From positions 9,995,307 through 10,059,306 of the forward strand of contig NC_057920.1 in assembly GCF_018873765.1 (NCBI RefSeq): a DNA stretch of 64,000 bases. The letters run 5' to 3'. How positions within the stretch are numbered: the stretch's first letter is position 1; the number at the start of each line of letters is the position of its first letter. A program made the translations under genes and the position numbers. The notes under the pieces were generated by a model, which worked only from the letters and a program-made list of their open reading frames with translations, searched no databases and had not been told where the DNA came from. The stretch is from Telopea speciosissima (taxonomy: Eukaryota; Streptophyta; Magnoliopsida; Proteales; Proteaceae). This document shows, one piece after another, positions 20,997 through 34,694 of this stretch.

Positions 20997-23900
20997 AAGT
21001 ATTAGAGTCGCAATGTTTATCCGAAAAAATATCACCTCAATTTGCCTGCCCATCAAAAAACCCTTTAGTTACCTTGTTTGGTCCTAGAGTCTAGGCAACA
21101 ATTTTCGTGACAAGATCTAAGGTAAATTTGAGGTATTCCATGGTTGTATAGTAGCAAGGATTGTCAAGGCAAGTTTTTTATTTGCCTTTTGATGTAAACT
21201 TTTAATCATGTTTGCATAAAAACGAAATGGGTAAAAGATCTCTACTTGGTGGTGTTAACTATGCCCTCTCACAGGGCACAGTGAGATGACGCCGCTGACG
21301 CCTAGGTATATACCCAGGCATGCTCATCCATTGGCCCAGACGCTGGTGTAGAGACCATGCGACCAGGTAGAGATCTCTTGCCCGAAAAAAATATAGAAAA
21401 ATGGTATCTATAGCCCATAAGTGGACTAAGAAGATAGTTTCTAGTGTTGGTGAGGATGTTCAAACTTTTTTACTCTACTAATGGGAAAAAAAGGTTATCA
21501 ATCTGCGTGGAGCTTACTCCGAGAAACGGGAAGGGCGAAATGACCATCCCGTCTCCCATGAAATGAAAAAATCCCACCCCTATTATATTGAATGCCCTTG
21601 TGCGCAATCTCATTAGCCCCGTGTTGGTACAGGTGCACACAACTTGGTAACGATCTCTCTATAAGAAAATGACAAGGGTGAAGATCACTCTTTTACCCTT
21701 CTAGTTGAAGTGGGGTTTATTTCCAAGAGAGAGCGACAGTTATATAATTAGAGATGCTTACATTAGCCAAGTACATAGGTTCAGCCCATATACGATAACC
21801 TTTCACGTTTAATTTCCTCTAGTACTCTCCAAATTTTTATTTGCGCATTCGAGACCTAGGATAGTCTCAGTTTCTAGCTGAGAAACAATCTCTCCGTGAA
21901 ATGGGGGTAAGACTACATACATTATGACCCTCCCCAGTGGCCCTTGAAAGTGGATTAGACAGATTATAAAAATCCAATGCACAAGTGAGATTCACCGTCT
22001 GATGCACTTTAAAAGTACACCATACTTGAGACGATAAAAATTCTCAGGGTGATACCCCTATTCTCATTACGTAACTACAAACTAAGATAAATATTCGAAG
22101 CACACAACAAACATAAAGAAGGACAAAACCAACCGAAAGAAGACATTGCAGTACATATCCGTATAGGCAAACTAGAACATATGCATTCCTCAACCAAAAG
22201 AACAAAAAGAACATTAGCTTGTTGACTCACTTGTTGATGATGATGATGATGATCCCTGAAAAAATTTATTCTAGTAGTTACGAGTGTGGGGACTAGACGA
22301 AGTGAAGAGGAAAAGTTGAAAGCTTTATTAATTTTCAGCATAAATAATGTCCTTATTGGATAGGAGATTCTCCTACAATGGCAGAAAGACAGGCACAAAG
22401 AAAGAAAGAAACCCATCTTATTGGATAGAATTCTGGATGGGATGAGAATCCAAAACCCTTCCAAATCTTCTTTGAAAGAAGATGGTCATCACTTCTCTCG
22501 TTTTCATGTGTCTAACGCCTGGTTGGTACTTCAAATATCAACCCTTAATTTCTATCCATTCAAAAAATATTAAAAAAACTTCAATTCAATGGTTGGCATT
22601 AATAGTGTTATTGTTGTTTGGTGTATATGGGTTCAATAAAAATGAATAGAGACGCCTATATTTAATCCTCCCACTGTCTCATATATATCAGGATTGAATT
22701 CAAAATTCTAATTTTATAGAGAGAATAGTTTTTAATATCATTTGTGAATAGAGAATTTCAACCCCCTCCACAAATGTCCCACTCGCTTTGTGCTCTCCTA
22801 CTGGTGTAGGGTATATAGCTTTCTAACTCTTCTTGGAATGCCATACTACCATAGAAAAGCCATCGATGTGATGGGCAAAGTGAAGGATCGATCAGGATTG
22901 TCTTCAAGGAGCTCAGCGCTTAAGGTGCTGTCAAGGGGCATCTAGTAGTTAAGATGTATCGCACATATCTTGATGCACACTTAGGGATATGTGTGGCACA
23001 ACCCAATGACTGGCAGCACCCTGGACGTACTGGGGTCCCTGGAGACGAGCTAAATTCTGTAGCCTGTAGGATTCCTAGGTTTATTAGTGGTCATACATTA
23101 ATCCTAATAATGATCAATGGAAATTTGATTAATTGTTTCCTCCAAAAAGAAAATTCAGATAAAAAAAATTATGAGAAGCGTGACCAATGGGAGAGCACAT
23201 GGAAGCATCAACAGGAGTGGTGTTTTCGCTTTTCATGAGGGGGTAAGGTAGTCATTTTGTCACCTTCTATGCTTTGGTGCAGTGTGCATGCTCCTCGACA
23301 AACCCAAAAATTATATTTCATGTTGGCAAAGCTGTAAAAAAATAAAAAGAAAATGTAATTGATTAATGTCATCATGGCAATGAGGTGTTCAAACATCCCT
23401 AGTAATGGTGTCAAAAGTTGACATGTACCAATAGGTTTGACCTAAACCTACCGATTGAAGACTGAGACTATCCGACTGTTTACTAAACATGTTGGATTTA
23501 AGAATTAGGCACTCTTGGTGCAAGGTAGTGGTTCGACGGTCGCCCAACCAGGACCAACTAAATATTATGATTGTTTACAACTCATTTAGTATAGTTCGTT
23601 TATGACCCATTTAAAGACCATTTATAGCTTTAGTCAATTAGCCTGATTATGGACCGGTAATCTACCAACTGAATAGAAACATGTCCATGCGATGGCATAT
23701 GAGGCTCGATTACTTAAATGGGTGGAAAGTGAAAACGGTGCAGGACCTTAAATTGGTGGGGACCGATTAGGCCCAACCGGGCACAACCGGTTGACACCCC
23801 TAAGCTGACAAAATGGGATGTTTACACTAAACCTTGATATTTTGGGATTATGTGAAGAAACTAGCGGCTAAAGATGGCCTCCCTTCGTGAGCTTAATGAG

Positions 23901-25009
23901 ATGAGACCTTCTAACCTTAGTGCGTCGTGGAAGAAGATCAGATATATGAAAAGCTCAAAATTCTTTCTTTATAAAGACTTTCAACACAGAAGTTCATTAG
24001 GACAAGGGAGATATTGATCAATCAAAAATAAATGGATATTGTACATAAAGGGATTTTTATATGGAAAAATAAGGCAAGCTAGAAAACTCTCTTCAGCGCT
24101 CTCTCTCTCTCTCATATACACTGACCCTACAAGTACAGGTTTGCTGGGCTTGGGTCAAGCATAGGGTAGTCTTAGTCTACAAAGTTCTAAGAAATGAGCC
24201 CAATCTTCTCAAGCCCAAAATGTACAGAAGAACTTGGCCCAAGTATATGTCTGACTGTTAAGGAAAAATTGCACAGTAATCCTTCGGAGTTAGCAAGTCT
24301 TGGCCCATTGAGCCAGTCCAGCCCATAAATATAATGTGACCGGTGCGACGTTGACCCAAGCCCAACCAAATGATGTTTTTTGGGTTTTTTTCATGTAATC
24401 TATGGAGTCTGGTGGGTGAAACCAGAACTAAGGGAGATGAAAAGGAAGATTAAAGAAGAAGAAGGAGGATTAGCCGATTAGATCGGCCAACTAAGATCAG
24501 GCCCATCAAAAGATGCTAAAAAAACTTTGTTCTTGATATAAATCGATCATGACAAGATTTATAAGCATATCGACATAAATATTTTTTAAGGGGTGATTGG
24601 ATCATGGTTTTAAATATCGGTCTCCACCAATATCGATGCGTATCAATACTTTTAATGAAAATTCAATTTATGGCCAAATTTACTCTTACTAAGAACCGTT
24701 CCACTGATACAAAATCAGCCATTTTTTTATTATTATTATTTTTTTTTGGTAGAAGAATCAGCCAATTGAAACTATGGCTGGGATAGTCCATAGGTCAATT
24801 CCTTGCTCATATCTACTTCATTTATTTACAATATAAGTTTCTTCAGTTTATTTTTGATCCTTTTAACTTGGGTAAATTCCATTTTGATGGCTATCTTAGT
24901 CAAGGGGCTCGAATAATTTTTTTGGAAAAGATAAACAATTTGTTTGAATTTTTTGGCCTAACTTATCTATGAAAAATACATATCAATATAATATTATATT
25001 TATGAATAT
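20997..25009. other. Intergenic stretch with small repeat fragments
   Basis: No gene recognised. 21250-21395 has short inverted ends (agatctctacttggt and accaggtagagatct). 21525-21655 is a second copy of the 18134 repeat. 21880-21945 (ctctccgtgaaatgggggtaagactacatacatta) resembles the 3' half of the Au-like SINE at 42954. A ctctctctct run lies at 24101-24113. The ORF at 22075-22464 (minus) has a His run but no recognised domain. Confidence 0.45.
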
Positions 25010-25018
25010 AAATATGTG

Positions 25019-25194
25019 GGGAGAAAGAATGCTATCCGGCCGCAAGTCTTGTGTGGCTCCCACGCCTAGACACACAAGGTGCCTTGACCGCATTGCCCTC
25101 ATGTAAAGGCAAAAATCTCAGGTAGTCAAGGCACCTTGTGTGTCTAGGCATGGAAGCCACATAAGGTGCACGATCGGGTAACATTCTATTTTCC
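25019..25194. mobile_element. Mutator-type foldback MITE with perfect 9-bp target duplication
   Basis: Aaatatgtg flanks both sides (25010-25018 and 25195-25203). Long inverted arms start gggagaaagaatgctatcc and end gggtaacattctattttcc, and share cctagacacacaaggtgccttgac internally. The 176-bp size, 9-bp duplication and long arms fit a Mutator-like MITE. Confidence 0.88.
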
Positions 25195-26183
25195 AAATAT
25201 GTGATATATGTTAGAAGCTATCCAGAAAAAACCAAATTCAAGTCCAATCCCCCTTTATTATTTATAATTATTATATACATTTGAGTTGGGCTGGTCTTGG
25301 GTAGAAAGTGATTAAAATGGCTTAGTCCCAAAAGAAAAGTCATTAAAAATCACTGCTTGAGCCCCCCCCCCCCCCCTCCCCCAAAAAAGGCCCAAATAAG
25401 TAAAGTGATTGAGTTTTCCATAAGCGGCGCTGAAGGAGGAATTCTTTTACAAAAATGGCCATCATTACCCTTGGATGAGAGTTATGAACAACGATGGCAT
25501 TTTGGTTTTTAGACATCCAACAAATATAAAGGGAGGTAATACAATGGTAGATTCATAGATGAACCCTTCACAGTGGGTGAAAGAAAATTTTCTTGTAAAT
25601 AGAATCAATATTTCCTTTGGATGGATTTCAGCCAAAATTTATTTTCAGACAAAGAAAAATATTGAAATTTTATAAAATGAGCAAGAAGAAAATGATATTG
25701 GTTACCCAAAAATATTTGGTCTTAAGAATCGAAATTTCAGCCAAAATGTCTCCAATTGAGATGAAATTTGGAATCGAAGTCCTGATGCGTTGCTTGGCTA
25801 TTGTTCCAAGCTCAATTAAAGGCAGCATTGAGTTGTCCCATTAATGAATCAGCCCCTTTATTGCCATCCAATTTTTGTACCACCAAAAGCATGTCCCAAC
25901 ACAACCAGTCAAACCACATCGGGTGTATGAGTGTGGCATGTATTGTATATATCTGCCATTCTACGATCCTAAAAATCAATTAACCTTTTGAGATTGGTGT
26001 ATGATTTGTGTGATTACACTTTCATCAAAACCAAAAAAAAAAAAAAAAAAAAACACAACCAATCAACCTAGTTTCTCTCAACTTACCAATTACTGATGGT
26101 AGGAGTAAAGGAGATTTAAATCTCTTATAGATCCCTGGCACTAGAACACAAGAAAGGAGTAGTGCCATCGAACCTTTTTATTT

Positions 26184-26321
26184 GAGGAAGATTGGAGGTG
26201 CTAGAGAAAGATTCCAGCACTTCACATGTTGGAGGTTCAAAATGCCCTTGTAGAGGAAGATTGGAGGTGCTAGAGAAAGATCCCAGCACTTCATATGTTG
26301 GAGGTTCAAAATGCCCTTCAC
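26184..26321. repeat. 69-bp tandem repeat, two units
   Basis: Units 26184-26252 and 26253-26321 differ at only a few bases (gaggaagattggaggtgcta, then ccagcacttca, then ggttcaaaatgccctt). The period is 23 codons, so the minus strand reads as a repeated 23-residue block in a 76-codon ORF (26125-26355), but there is no other sign of a gene. Confidence 0.8.
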
Positions 26322-26401
26322 TGTTGCTTCTAGATGTAAACTCATTGAAGCACAATAACGGCTACCAATGAAAGGATTCCTCCTACTATGGGTGAATGAG
26401 G

Positions 26402-26545
26402 AATTTTTATCCTATGTTGTAACTGCATGGTGCGACGTTGCAAAGGCCATGTACACCATGTGGAGCCTGTTGTATCACATGGTCTCCACAGCGCCACATA
26501 ATACAGTATAGCACCGTGCTATATTAATACAGGATAATAAGTTCT
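26402..26545. mobile_element. Hairpin MITE, copy A
   Basis: The arms centre on gtaactgcatggtg and, inverted, on caccgtgct with ccatgtg/cacatgg near the loop. It has the same plan and left end (aatttttatc-tatg-tgtaactgcatggtg) as the copy at 53361-53493. Exact ends uncertain. Confidence 0.55.
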
Positions 26546-29500
26546 CTACCTAAAATGGCGGATATATACAACACACGGAGACTGGATTCATATGTCCAAC
26601 TAGCTTGAGCTTTTAATTTTTAAGAGGGAAGAAATAAATTCCCTACCCCTCTCATCAGAAGAGTACTCACGGGTGACTGGATTCATGGGACCTTGATCAT
26701 TGCTCCATACCCGCACTCATTAAGGGTTACATATTTGTACATCTGTGGGTCTAGCCCATAATGGGCAATAATCTATCACACCCCCCCCCCCCCCCCCAAA
26801 AAAAAAAAAAAACATAAAAAAAACTAGAGGACCTTTGGCCTTGCTCTTCAAAAACATAGAGAAACAAAAAAGATAAAGTTTTCTTTTGCCGTGGATGAAG
26901 GAAATCAATGGTCATCATTTACGAATATCTGATACTACCTTGTATTATTGCGCAATACCCTATCAATACCATTCGAAAGCCTCGGTCAAATGATTTGACT
27001 GATGGAAAGCTGGATTAAAAAAAAGAATTGATCAAAAAAGAAACGAATCCAAAGTTTGAATCCATTAATGAATTGATTGTAAGGATTGTGACGTCAAGTG
27101 GTTTACATCTTCACTGGAAGGACAATGACAATTTAAGGGTACTAAATTATTTAATCAAATACTTTATGGGTAAGTTTGAATTAGTAGAAATGGTAAAGAA
27201 ACAACCTTGCTTCAACTGAAAGAAACATGTCACGTCGATTCAGGGCTTGGCCTGGTGGTTCGCTACTTTCTTGGGAGAACTGTGTCAGACGCTTAATCGG
27301 TGGTTCAAGTCTCCTTAACGACATCTAATCCACATTTAATTGCTTTCTAAAAAGTGGAGCCTTTGGGTACCATATTTGATCTCTTTTACCCCCTATATAT
27401 GTTATGGGGAAAGGTTTTGTATGCCACCCGGGGAAGGTACGCTGCCACCATCTCTCTCTATATCTCTGTTCCTCACATGAAATGACATCATTGCTCTCCT
27501 ATACATGAAGTCATTCTGTTGCACTTTATTGGTGCACTCCTCTATATCGTTTGCTTAGAAAACCCTCTCCTTTATTTTATATCCAAAAGTTTTTGAAAAA
27601 AATATAAATAAATTTCTCAATTTTGTTGTATTTTTGGTATTTTATGTGAAAACAAGTGAAACCTTAACGAAAATGAAAAGGAAAGGAATGAAACAAATGG
27701 GTCCTCATGAGTTAAGTCTTGGCCTGTTTGGTATTGAATGAGAGCAACAAACTTATTTTTGATGGTACAATCAGATATTCTTCTACTTTAACACTTGAAG
27801 AAGTTTGGGCCCGTTTAAAAGGAAATGAAAAAGAAGTTAGGACTCAGACCAGGTTTTAAAAATTGGGATTGGATCAGAATCGGTCAAGGCCGGTCTCAAT
27901 TCTAACTGATTTGACTTAGCCGATTTTTTGCAAAAACTAGGATTAAAGCACATTTAGGCTGATTTTTATCGATTCTTCATCGATCCTGATCGAAATCAAT
28001 CAACCGATCAAGATATGATTCCGAATTTTTTTTCATATATTCTCATATAATTTTGTTGGGTCAAAACAAAACCAACCAGTTCTGTTCATGAAAATTGATC
28101 AGTTGGATACACTGGCTCGAACCTCAACAAACCATCCGGTTCGGTTTTAAAGACCTTGTGGGCCCAAAACTTCACTCAGAGTCTCAGACAGACTCAGTGA
28201 AGGTTTGGGCCCACAGATCTTCCAATCCAATGGCCCCATCATATCAGTGATAGTCAATGCAATTAACTAGTATGGAATACAAAGCGCATGATGAAATAAA
28301 TAGGATTTGTTTGGTTCTAATGTAAGGCCCCACCTTTAGTTATAGTTAGTTCGTAAGAAAAGTCTTTTCGAGTGATATGAACCACTAACCACCACCACCA
28401 GCACTTCCCTCCAGGCCTCCACCACCACGGCACCACCACTTGGAAGCTGGAAAAGGAGAAACCGAAGCAAGGAGACACCTCCCCACTCCCTTCCTGTTAT
28501 ATAGTCCGTGCTGGGCCACGCCTGCCATGGCCTCCTATTTCCTGAATGCGATTGTGGGCCAGAAGCCCAAGCATGGACCATGTTGTGCATCTCTAGAAGT
28601 AGAATGTGTGGGTTTTGGCTGGTCTCTTAATTGGATCTCACCCATTTTTGTTTTACTCACTTGGATTTTGAATAATTAATCTTTATTATGTAGTTAACTA
28701 TTTTGTTGGGGTTGTATCTTATATTATGTTGGGGTTACACAATTATTATTGGGCTTATATATGTTTTACTGAGTCAACAAGGATAAAAATATAATTGTAT
28801 GAATGTTAAAGTTTTTAGGATGCATGCATACACCCATCATTTCTGGGCACAAGAGCGCCACGCAATCAAACAACGTTCTTTTCCCTTAAAATTTTATATG
28901 ATTCTCTTGGATAAGTGTAAGTATTCATGTCGAACCATGTTACATTTTTCATGTTCATATATAATTATCTACAATGTTTTCTTTCTCATGTTTGTACACT
29001 CGACGCAACGTATTTCTAGTTCAAAATTCAGATCAGAAAAAATAAAAAATAAAAAAGCACTCAACTGAGTCAATATCTGAGTTCTAATTCACTAGTTCTT
29101 GAACTAATTTATTATCGACTCGTATAAAGCTTGGCCTCTTATGTTGTATTTGGTTTTATGGTCTGAGAATGTAAAATCGACCTAGAATGCATTCCAAGAA
29201 TACATACCAAACACAACATTGTTGGGCACAAAGGGGTGGCAAAGGGGAGGGGGGGGGGGGAGGAGTGTCAGTTTGTCAGGGCGTAGTGGCAAGTACCACT
29301 GCTTTGTGCGGAAAAAGGACTTGATATCGAGACGTAGTCCTCGGCCCTAGCAACCATGCCCAGAGCGCAACCATCGAACCAAGCCAGTGTCCGCGGTTCA
29401 TCACACTATGCGCCGAGATGTGTGCCAATCAACCCAACCATCAGATGACTCATTAGGCACTCCTTGAGCGATAGGTTCATTGGAGAGGAGCTGGATCCCA

Positions 29501-31155
29501 TCACAATTCACCTGCCGCACAAACAAGCTTTGTATTAGAATTTGGCCTTATATGGCTTTTCATAAAACTAAAAGACACATTAAAAAGGATTAGTTACTCT
29601 GCTCCTCCAAATTAGGATACTAAAGGGAGCAATTAATGCATAGATTATCCTTAACTATATATGTATCTCCTTTTTATAATGGGTAGTGATGAACCAATTT
29701 AAGAATTTTTTTTTTTAATTACCTGGTGGAGTGGTAGACAACCTAAATCTTGGTTTGCCTCCATTGAAATTCAAACCCAATTGCACTAAGAAATCCAATT
29801 CCAATAATAGCTTCAACCCATCCATTTTAAAAGTATAAAATTAGAAGAAGGGATAAAGCTATCTTATAGAAGACCAAAGTCATTATCACTCAAAAGTCCA
29901 AACAGAGAATGAAGAAGCAATTTGAAATAAATGCAGGAATCGGTTGATGCCACAACTACTCTCATTCCATGATTCTTATATTTTAAACCAGTGAGGGCCC
30001 TTGAAGAAAGATCTTAGTTGAGAAATTTTGAGATTTCTACTCTACCTAACAAGCAATTTTGGAGATGGTGACACCATTTTCATGGAAATTTTTAGTTGAG
30101 CTAACTAATAATAATGGAGATATCGATCTCTAGAGCCCCCATCAACCCATCTAAGTTCTTAATATCCACAATCCACATCATTAGATGATGTATTGTCAAC
30201 CTTATTTGGTCATTTTCCAAACACACCTTATGTTTAACTATTGTGAATTTGAACTCTTCCTCCCTCCCCATTTCTTTACTCCTTTAACACCCCCTCCCCC
30301 AACAATGGTTTAAAATATTGGTATTGGTATCGTATCGATCTTGGTTGATACCGATATGGATCAGTTTGGATCAACGGGTGTTGGAAGGTTTTACCCCCAC
30401 TTTTGGTGAAAGTTGTTTAGACAAATTTACCCATGAATTAGACCGTTATACCGATATCGTCGATCCGACACTCCCCATGATATTAGGGATCCTATCTAAA
30501 GTTGGGATAATCAACTTTGGCAATAAGAAGGGTTACAATGATCCACCACAATAGATCTTGGTATTAACCCAAGGGGTGTTGACCCAGTGGTAAAGAGTTA
30601 GGGTGAATGGTAAACTCGGATGTCCTAAGTTTGAATCCCACTGCCTTCACCTTGGGCTAGCCATCACTAAGTCTCAAACGAGTTGGCCGATGTGATAACT
30701 GCAAGGATGGGCTTTGAGTATGGCATAATGGTAGATCACTCATAATTATTTTAAAAATCCTTTTTTATTTATCCCCACATTTTATTGTAGGCTTTTAGCC
30801 CATTCTCTAACCAAATGTTGATTCTCAGTCTCTCTCTCTCTTTTTTTATTCTTTTAAAATAATAAATGAACTGAATATTTTTAGTGAAGAGCATTTTGGA
30901 TTTTCAACAGAGTGGGGGCGGATAACAATGCTCCTAGACATGGTTTGAGGTACCGGTATTGGATCGGTCATATCAGTATCAGCTCGGGCCAACCTCGATA
31001 CCTAATCAATCTTGTATTAGTGGAATGGTATGAACAGGGGTAAAACTGTTAAAAAATACACTTTTTGTTAAAGAAAATGAAGGGCAAATTGTTTGATATT
31101 GGCCAATCTATAATCCGTTTCGATATCATATGGATTTGTGGATTGACTGGTGCCT

Positions 31156-31337
31156 GAGGATTATTATCTGCTCTATTTCCCGGGCAGGTCCATTTTCCTA
31201 AGTTCCTCAAATAGAGGGGGGAATTGACCACCCTATCCCTACTGACCACACTACCCGGCTGGGGTCCACCCCCTATTAGAGGCACTTGAGAATAGAGTGG
31301 GCAGAAAATAGAGCAGATAATTTTCTGTACGAGGATT
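31156..31337. mobile_element. Foldback MITE (family also at 51411), copy A
   Basis: Inverted ends ttatctgctctatttcc and aaatagagcagataa enclose a centre with cctaagttcctc and ggggtccaccccctatta. Gaggatt at 31156-31162 and about 31331-31337 may be the target duplication. The centre matches 51440-51530. Confidence 0.7.
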
Positions 31338-31608
31338 CGGCTCCTCTCACATCAAATGGCCGGGCCACCACGATGTGCACACTAGCACACATCCTGACGT
31401 GGCAAACCATTGCACACCGTGCTGCACTGCAGAGGAGCCCAGCGGCTGTTCACATCCCAAATTTACTACTCACATTGACTGAATCCACAAGGTTCCATAA
31501 ATTAAATGATTGGGCAATATACCAAACCCATCCCTATAATTCGGCCAAGCAACCCTTGAAAATAACGGAAAACCAGTAGGTCCTAACTCCTAACTCCTAC
31601 CCATTAAA

Positions 31609-31907
31609 TAGGGGTGTCAATCAGTCGATTTGAACCGGTTTGGTTTTGATTTGATATCAGTTCGAATATATTCATAAGTATAGAAACAAATGTGTTTTTT
31701 TTTATTGAATTTCAGGCTGGTATCGATTTGGGTTCGATTTTAATTTGGTTTTCTATAAATCGATTCAGTATCTTATTGGTTTCAGTGCGATCCAATTTGG
31801 GTTCAGTGTTGCAAAACCTCAATCTGAAACATGATCCAATAAGCTCATATCAGTTTCGATCAATTCGATTTGATTTCGATGGTTCAGACCAACTTTTCTC
31901 ACCCCTA
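31609..31907. repeat. hAT-like repeat with ttggtttcg-type interior
   Basis: It begins taggggtgtcaatcag and ends ctcacccctac, an inverted pair, with an interior of gaaccggtttggttttg-type words. Similar interiors occur at 171-505 and 47395-47900. No target duplication found. Confidence 0.4.
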
Positions 31908-34694
31908 CCAGGAAGAAAGGGGGTGATAAATTCAATTTTAAAAAATGGGTCAGTAGTTATTACAGTTACCCATATCAGACCATCCGATCCGACGCATTTA
32001 CATGTGGAATAAGACCCGAATCCAAATCATTTTTTGTCTTCATAAAGCCCAATATCCTTCAAAATATAAACAAAGTAAGATTTTCTCTTCTCTCCTCAAG
32101 GTATATAAACAAATAGGAAATAAGGTCAAACAAGCCATAGCAATTGGGAAGTAGTCTTCAAAAGACTCTCCTCTTAAGTCATACCAAACACCCATAGATA
32201 GCGATTGAGAATGGTGGCGGTTGCCATTGGTAGTTGGCTTCTTCACTTCAAATAAGAATTGTTCCAAAACCAAACATTCTAATTCAAGTAAACCCTAACT
32301 CTCTACTCTCCAAGGAATCCTAATGTCTTTTTCTCAAACTTTTCATATTAATAGAAAACCAAACCAAAAGATTATTAAGGACTAATCTACTTAACTATTT
32401 AAAATTTTAATGATTTATATGTTAAGTTTGTTGATTAGGTATCGATCAGTGTAACTAATCTGAAATCACATGTAAATATTATAGAATTGCAGCTAAATTG
32501 TCTCACATAAACAAATTTTGAATGGATTTCATACGCAATCTGATTAAGAATGTGATTAACATTCTTTGATATTAAACAAAAAAGAAAGGTTTATCCATTA
32601 CATAGTTAATAACGTTATATTACATTAATTTTTAGGTTGGCCCACTGATGAATCTGACTAATTAAACCTTATTTCTCTTAATCCAAATCAAGAGAAGATG
32701 TCAAATCATCTTTGTTCTTTAAACAGATCATAACAAACTTTATTCTATAAATTTTTGAAAGTAGTTGTATCAGTTCATCTGAACTATCTGTTCATTCATT
32801 ACAATCAAATAAATACAATAATTCCATGCAACTTTGGTGATTTCGCTTTCAAGTTTCAATTTGAATTCCTCACGCAATTCCCAATTTAGTGATTGGGTAA
32901 CCTACTAGCTCAACCACACCTATCAAATGGGGATAAAAGGTATCTTAGGAGTAATTAAGCTAACAAACTAATTAAAAACCCTTTTCTCTTCATTAACATG
33001 ATTGGGTGAGTCATCCGCCATGGACGCAATTGTTTTTGTTTTGTTTTTTCTGGTTTGGGAGATAAAATGAAGGATTGAATTTCCCTTCACCCACGATGAA
33101 GAAAGAACCTTTTAAGCCACATTATTTGATATAGGGTTACATCACCTTGGATGAAGTGATCTAAGTGGTTAAAAGCTTTCTCCCAGATGAAGTTGAAAGA
33201 TTTCCCTTTCACCTTCTCCCTTGGATGGAGGTTCATAATGAGTATGCTTTTCCACTTATCCTTCACTTCTCCCAAGTTTCGTCTTAGTAAAATGGGGGTT
33301 GATTAAGAGATTCTCTTAGCATGGGTGAAGGAAAACTCAGTCGAAAAATTAAAGATTACTATTTTTCCTACAGTCTTCACATATATTACGATTCTCGAGA
33401 TCCCTATCGTGACTTTTGTATATTTTTCTTTGCCACTTCATAACTCCTTATCATTATTTAGTATTATCATAATTTATTATCAAAGACTCCTTTTAATAAT
33501 AAATAAAGGGAGAGGGATCGTTCAGAGTGCAATTTGCTATCAATAAAGGAATGGAAATCGAATCATCTAGTAAAAAAGATTTTAATGACGAGACATTGAA
33601 GTTTACGTGTGAGATGTGAAAGGGCATGTGCAAGAATCTACACTCTGACATCGTGGCAATCTTTTTCTCATTAGTAAATAGCATCTATCGATCGTAATAA
33701 CTCTCAAGAAGGCAGTGCTTTCATATTAAATTTTGCCTACTTATTAATCTGTTGTAGGATTTCAGACATCTTAAGATCTAACCTTCCAAATCTAAGAGTC
33801 CCATTTTTTTTTCATTTTTTTTTTGAGACTAGCATTTATGTAGTGATCATGGTATTCATCAAAAAGCACAAGGAATATAAAAATGAGATCTGCAAATTGC
33901 CAGTGATGCACACCTTCTTACAGTCTCTAATACTGTCTTTCTCATGATTACGTGGACCTCTTGTATACAAACCGTAATGCACTCTTTTCAGAGTCCTCGA
34001 ATGCTCATATCTAACTCTCAAGTCTGAACTCTGAACATGCCTTTTGAATTTCATTTTCAAATTATAACCACATCTTATTGATTAATCATCAACAATTATA
34101 TTTTTTTAGATAAATTATTTTAGCTAATTCGTTTCATGATCCCTGCAATTTTATTTTTTTTAATTAGATATTTTTATTTTTCTTATTTTATTACTATATT
34201 TTTGACAATCATGAATAAACAATTAAAATAGAAGAAAAGTGAGATGGAGGCTACCATGGCATTTTTGTAATTAAAATAATAAAGAAGGTTATAAGAAACA
34301 ATTGCAAGACTTCAATTTTTAACCACATCGATGTTCTATATTTTCCCTTGTATGCTGTGTTCGTCACATCTTCACTGATTTCTGTAATTTGGATTTGGAC
34401 TGAGAATTCCTTCTAATCGCTGAGGTAAACAGTTGATTTAGTTTACAGAGTCGCTCAGAGTAATCGAGAGCTGTGTGCGCCATTTTTTCATTTCTTAGCT
34501 CCTGAAAGACGCCGACTTTCAATAGAAGAAGGGAGAGAGAAAGAGAGAGAGGAGACACTGTGTGAGGTTCGTCTATGTTGGAAGTTGAAATGCTGAGAAA
34601 CCAGCGATTATACGGGGGGTGGGAGCAGATCGGGAAATCCATGATGGTTTGATGGAAGGGGTATTCAGAGGGTTATTGACTCACACATCGTTTG

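Larger units (their letters stand above)
25204..34690. other. Long gene-poor stretch
   Basis: No gene is supported. It contains C homopolymers (25367 and 26780 areas), a G run (29249-29260), poly-A tracts, and degenerate tRNA-like words that may be old SINE pieces (27241-27300, box-B-like ggttcaagtct; 30575-30650, gtttgaatccc). Dispersed atggttt(a/g)a...ggtatcg ends occur near 24602, 30305 and 30940. The last 300 bp (34390-34690) are the upstream region of the metallopeptidase gene, with a gagagaga-type purine run near 34540. Confidence 0.4.

Noticed and set aside
27241..27330. Possible tRNA gene (box-B-like ggttcaagtct)
   Set aside because: No cloverleaf can be built; at best a degenerate SINE head. 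The same applies to 30575-30650.
34364..34642. Minus-strand ORF of 92 codons upstream of the metallopeptidase
   Set aside because: Lies in the promoter/leader region, with a purine-run-derived Leu/Ser tract; no family match, so a divergent gene is not supported.
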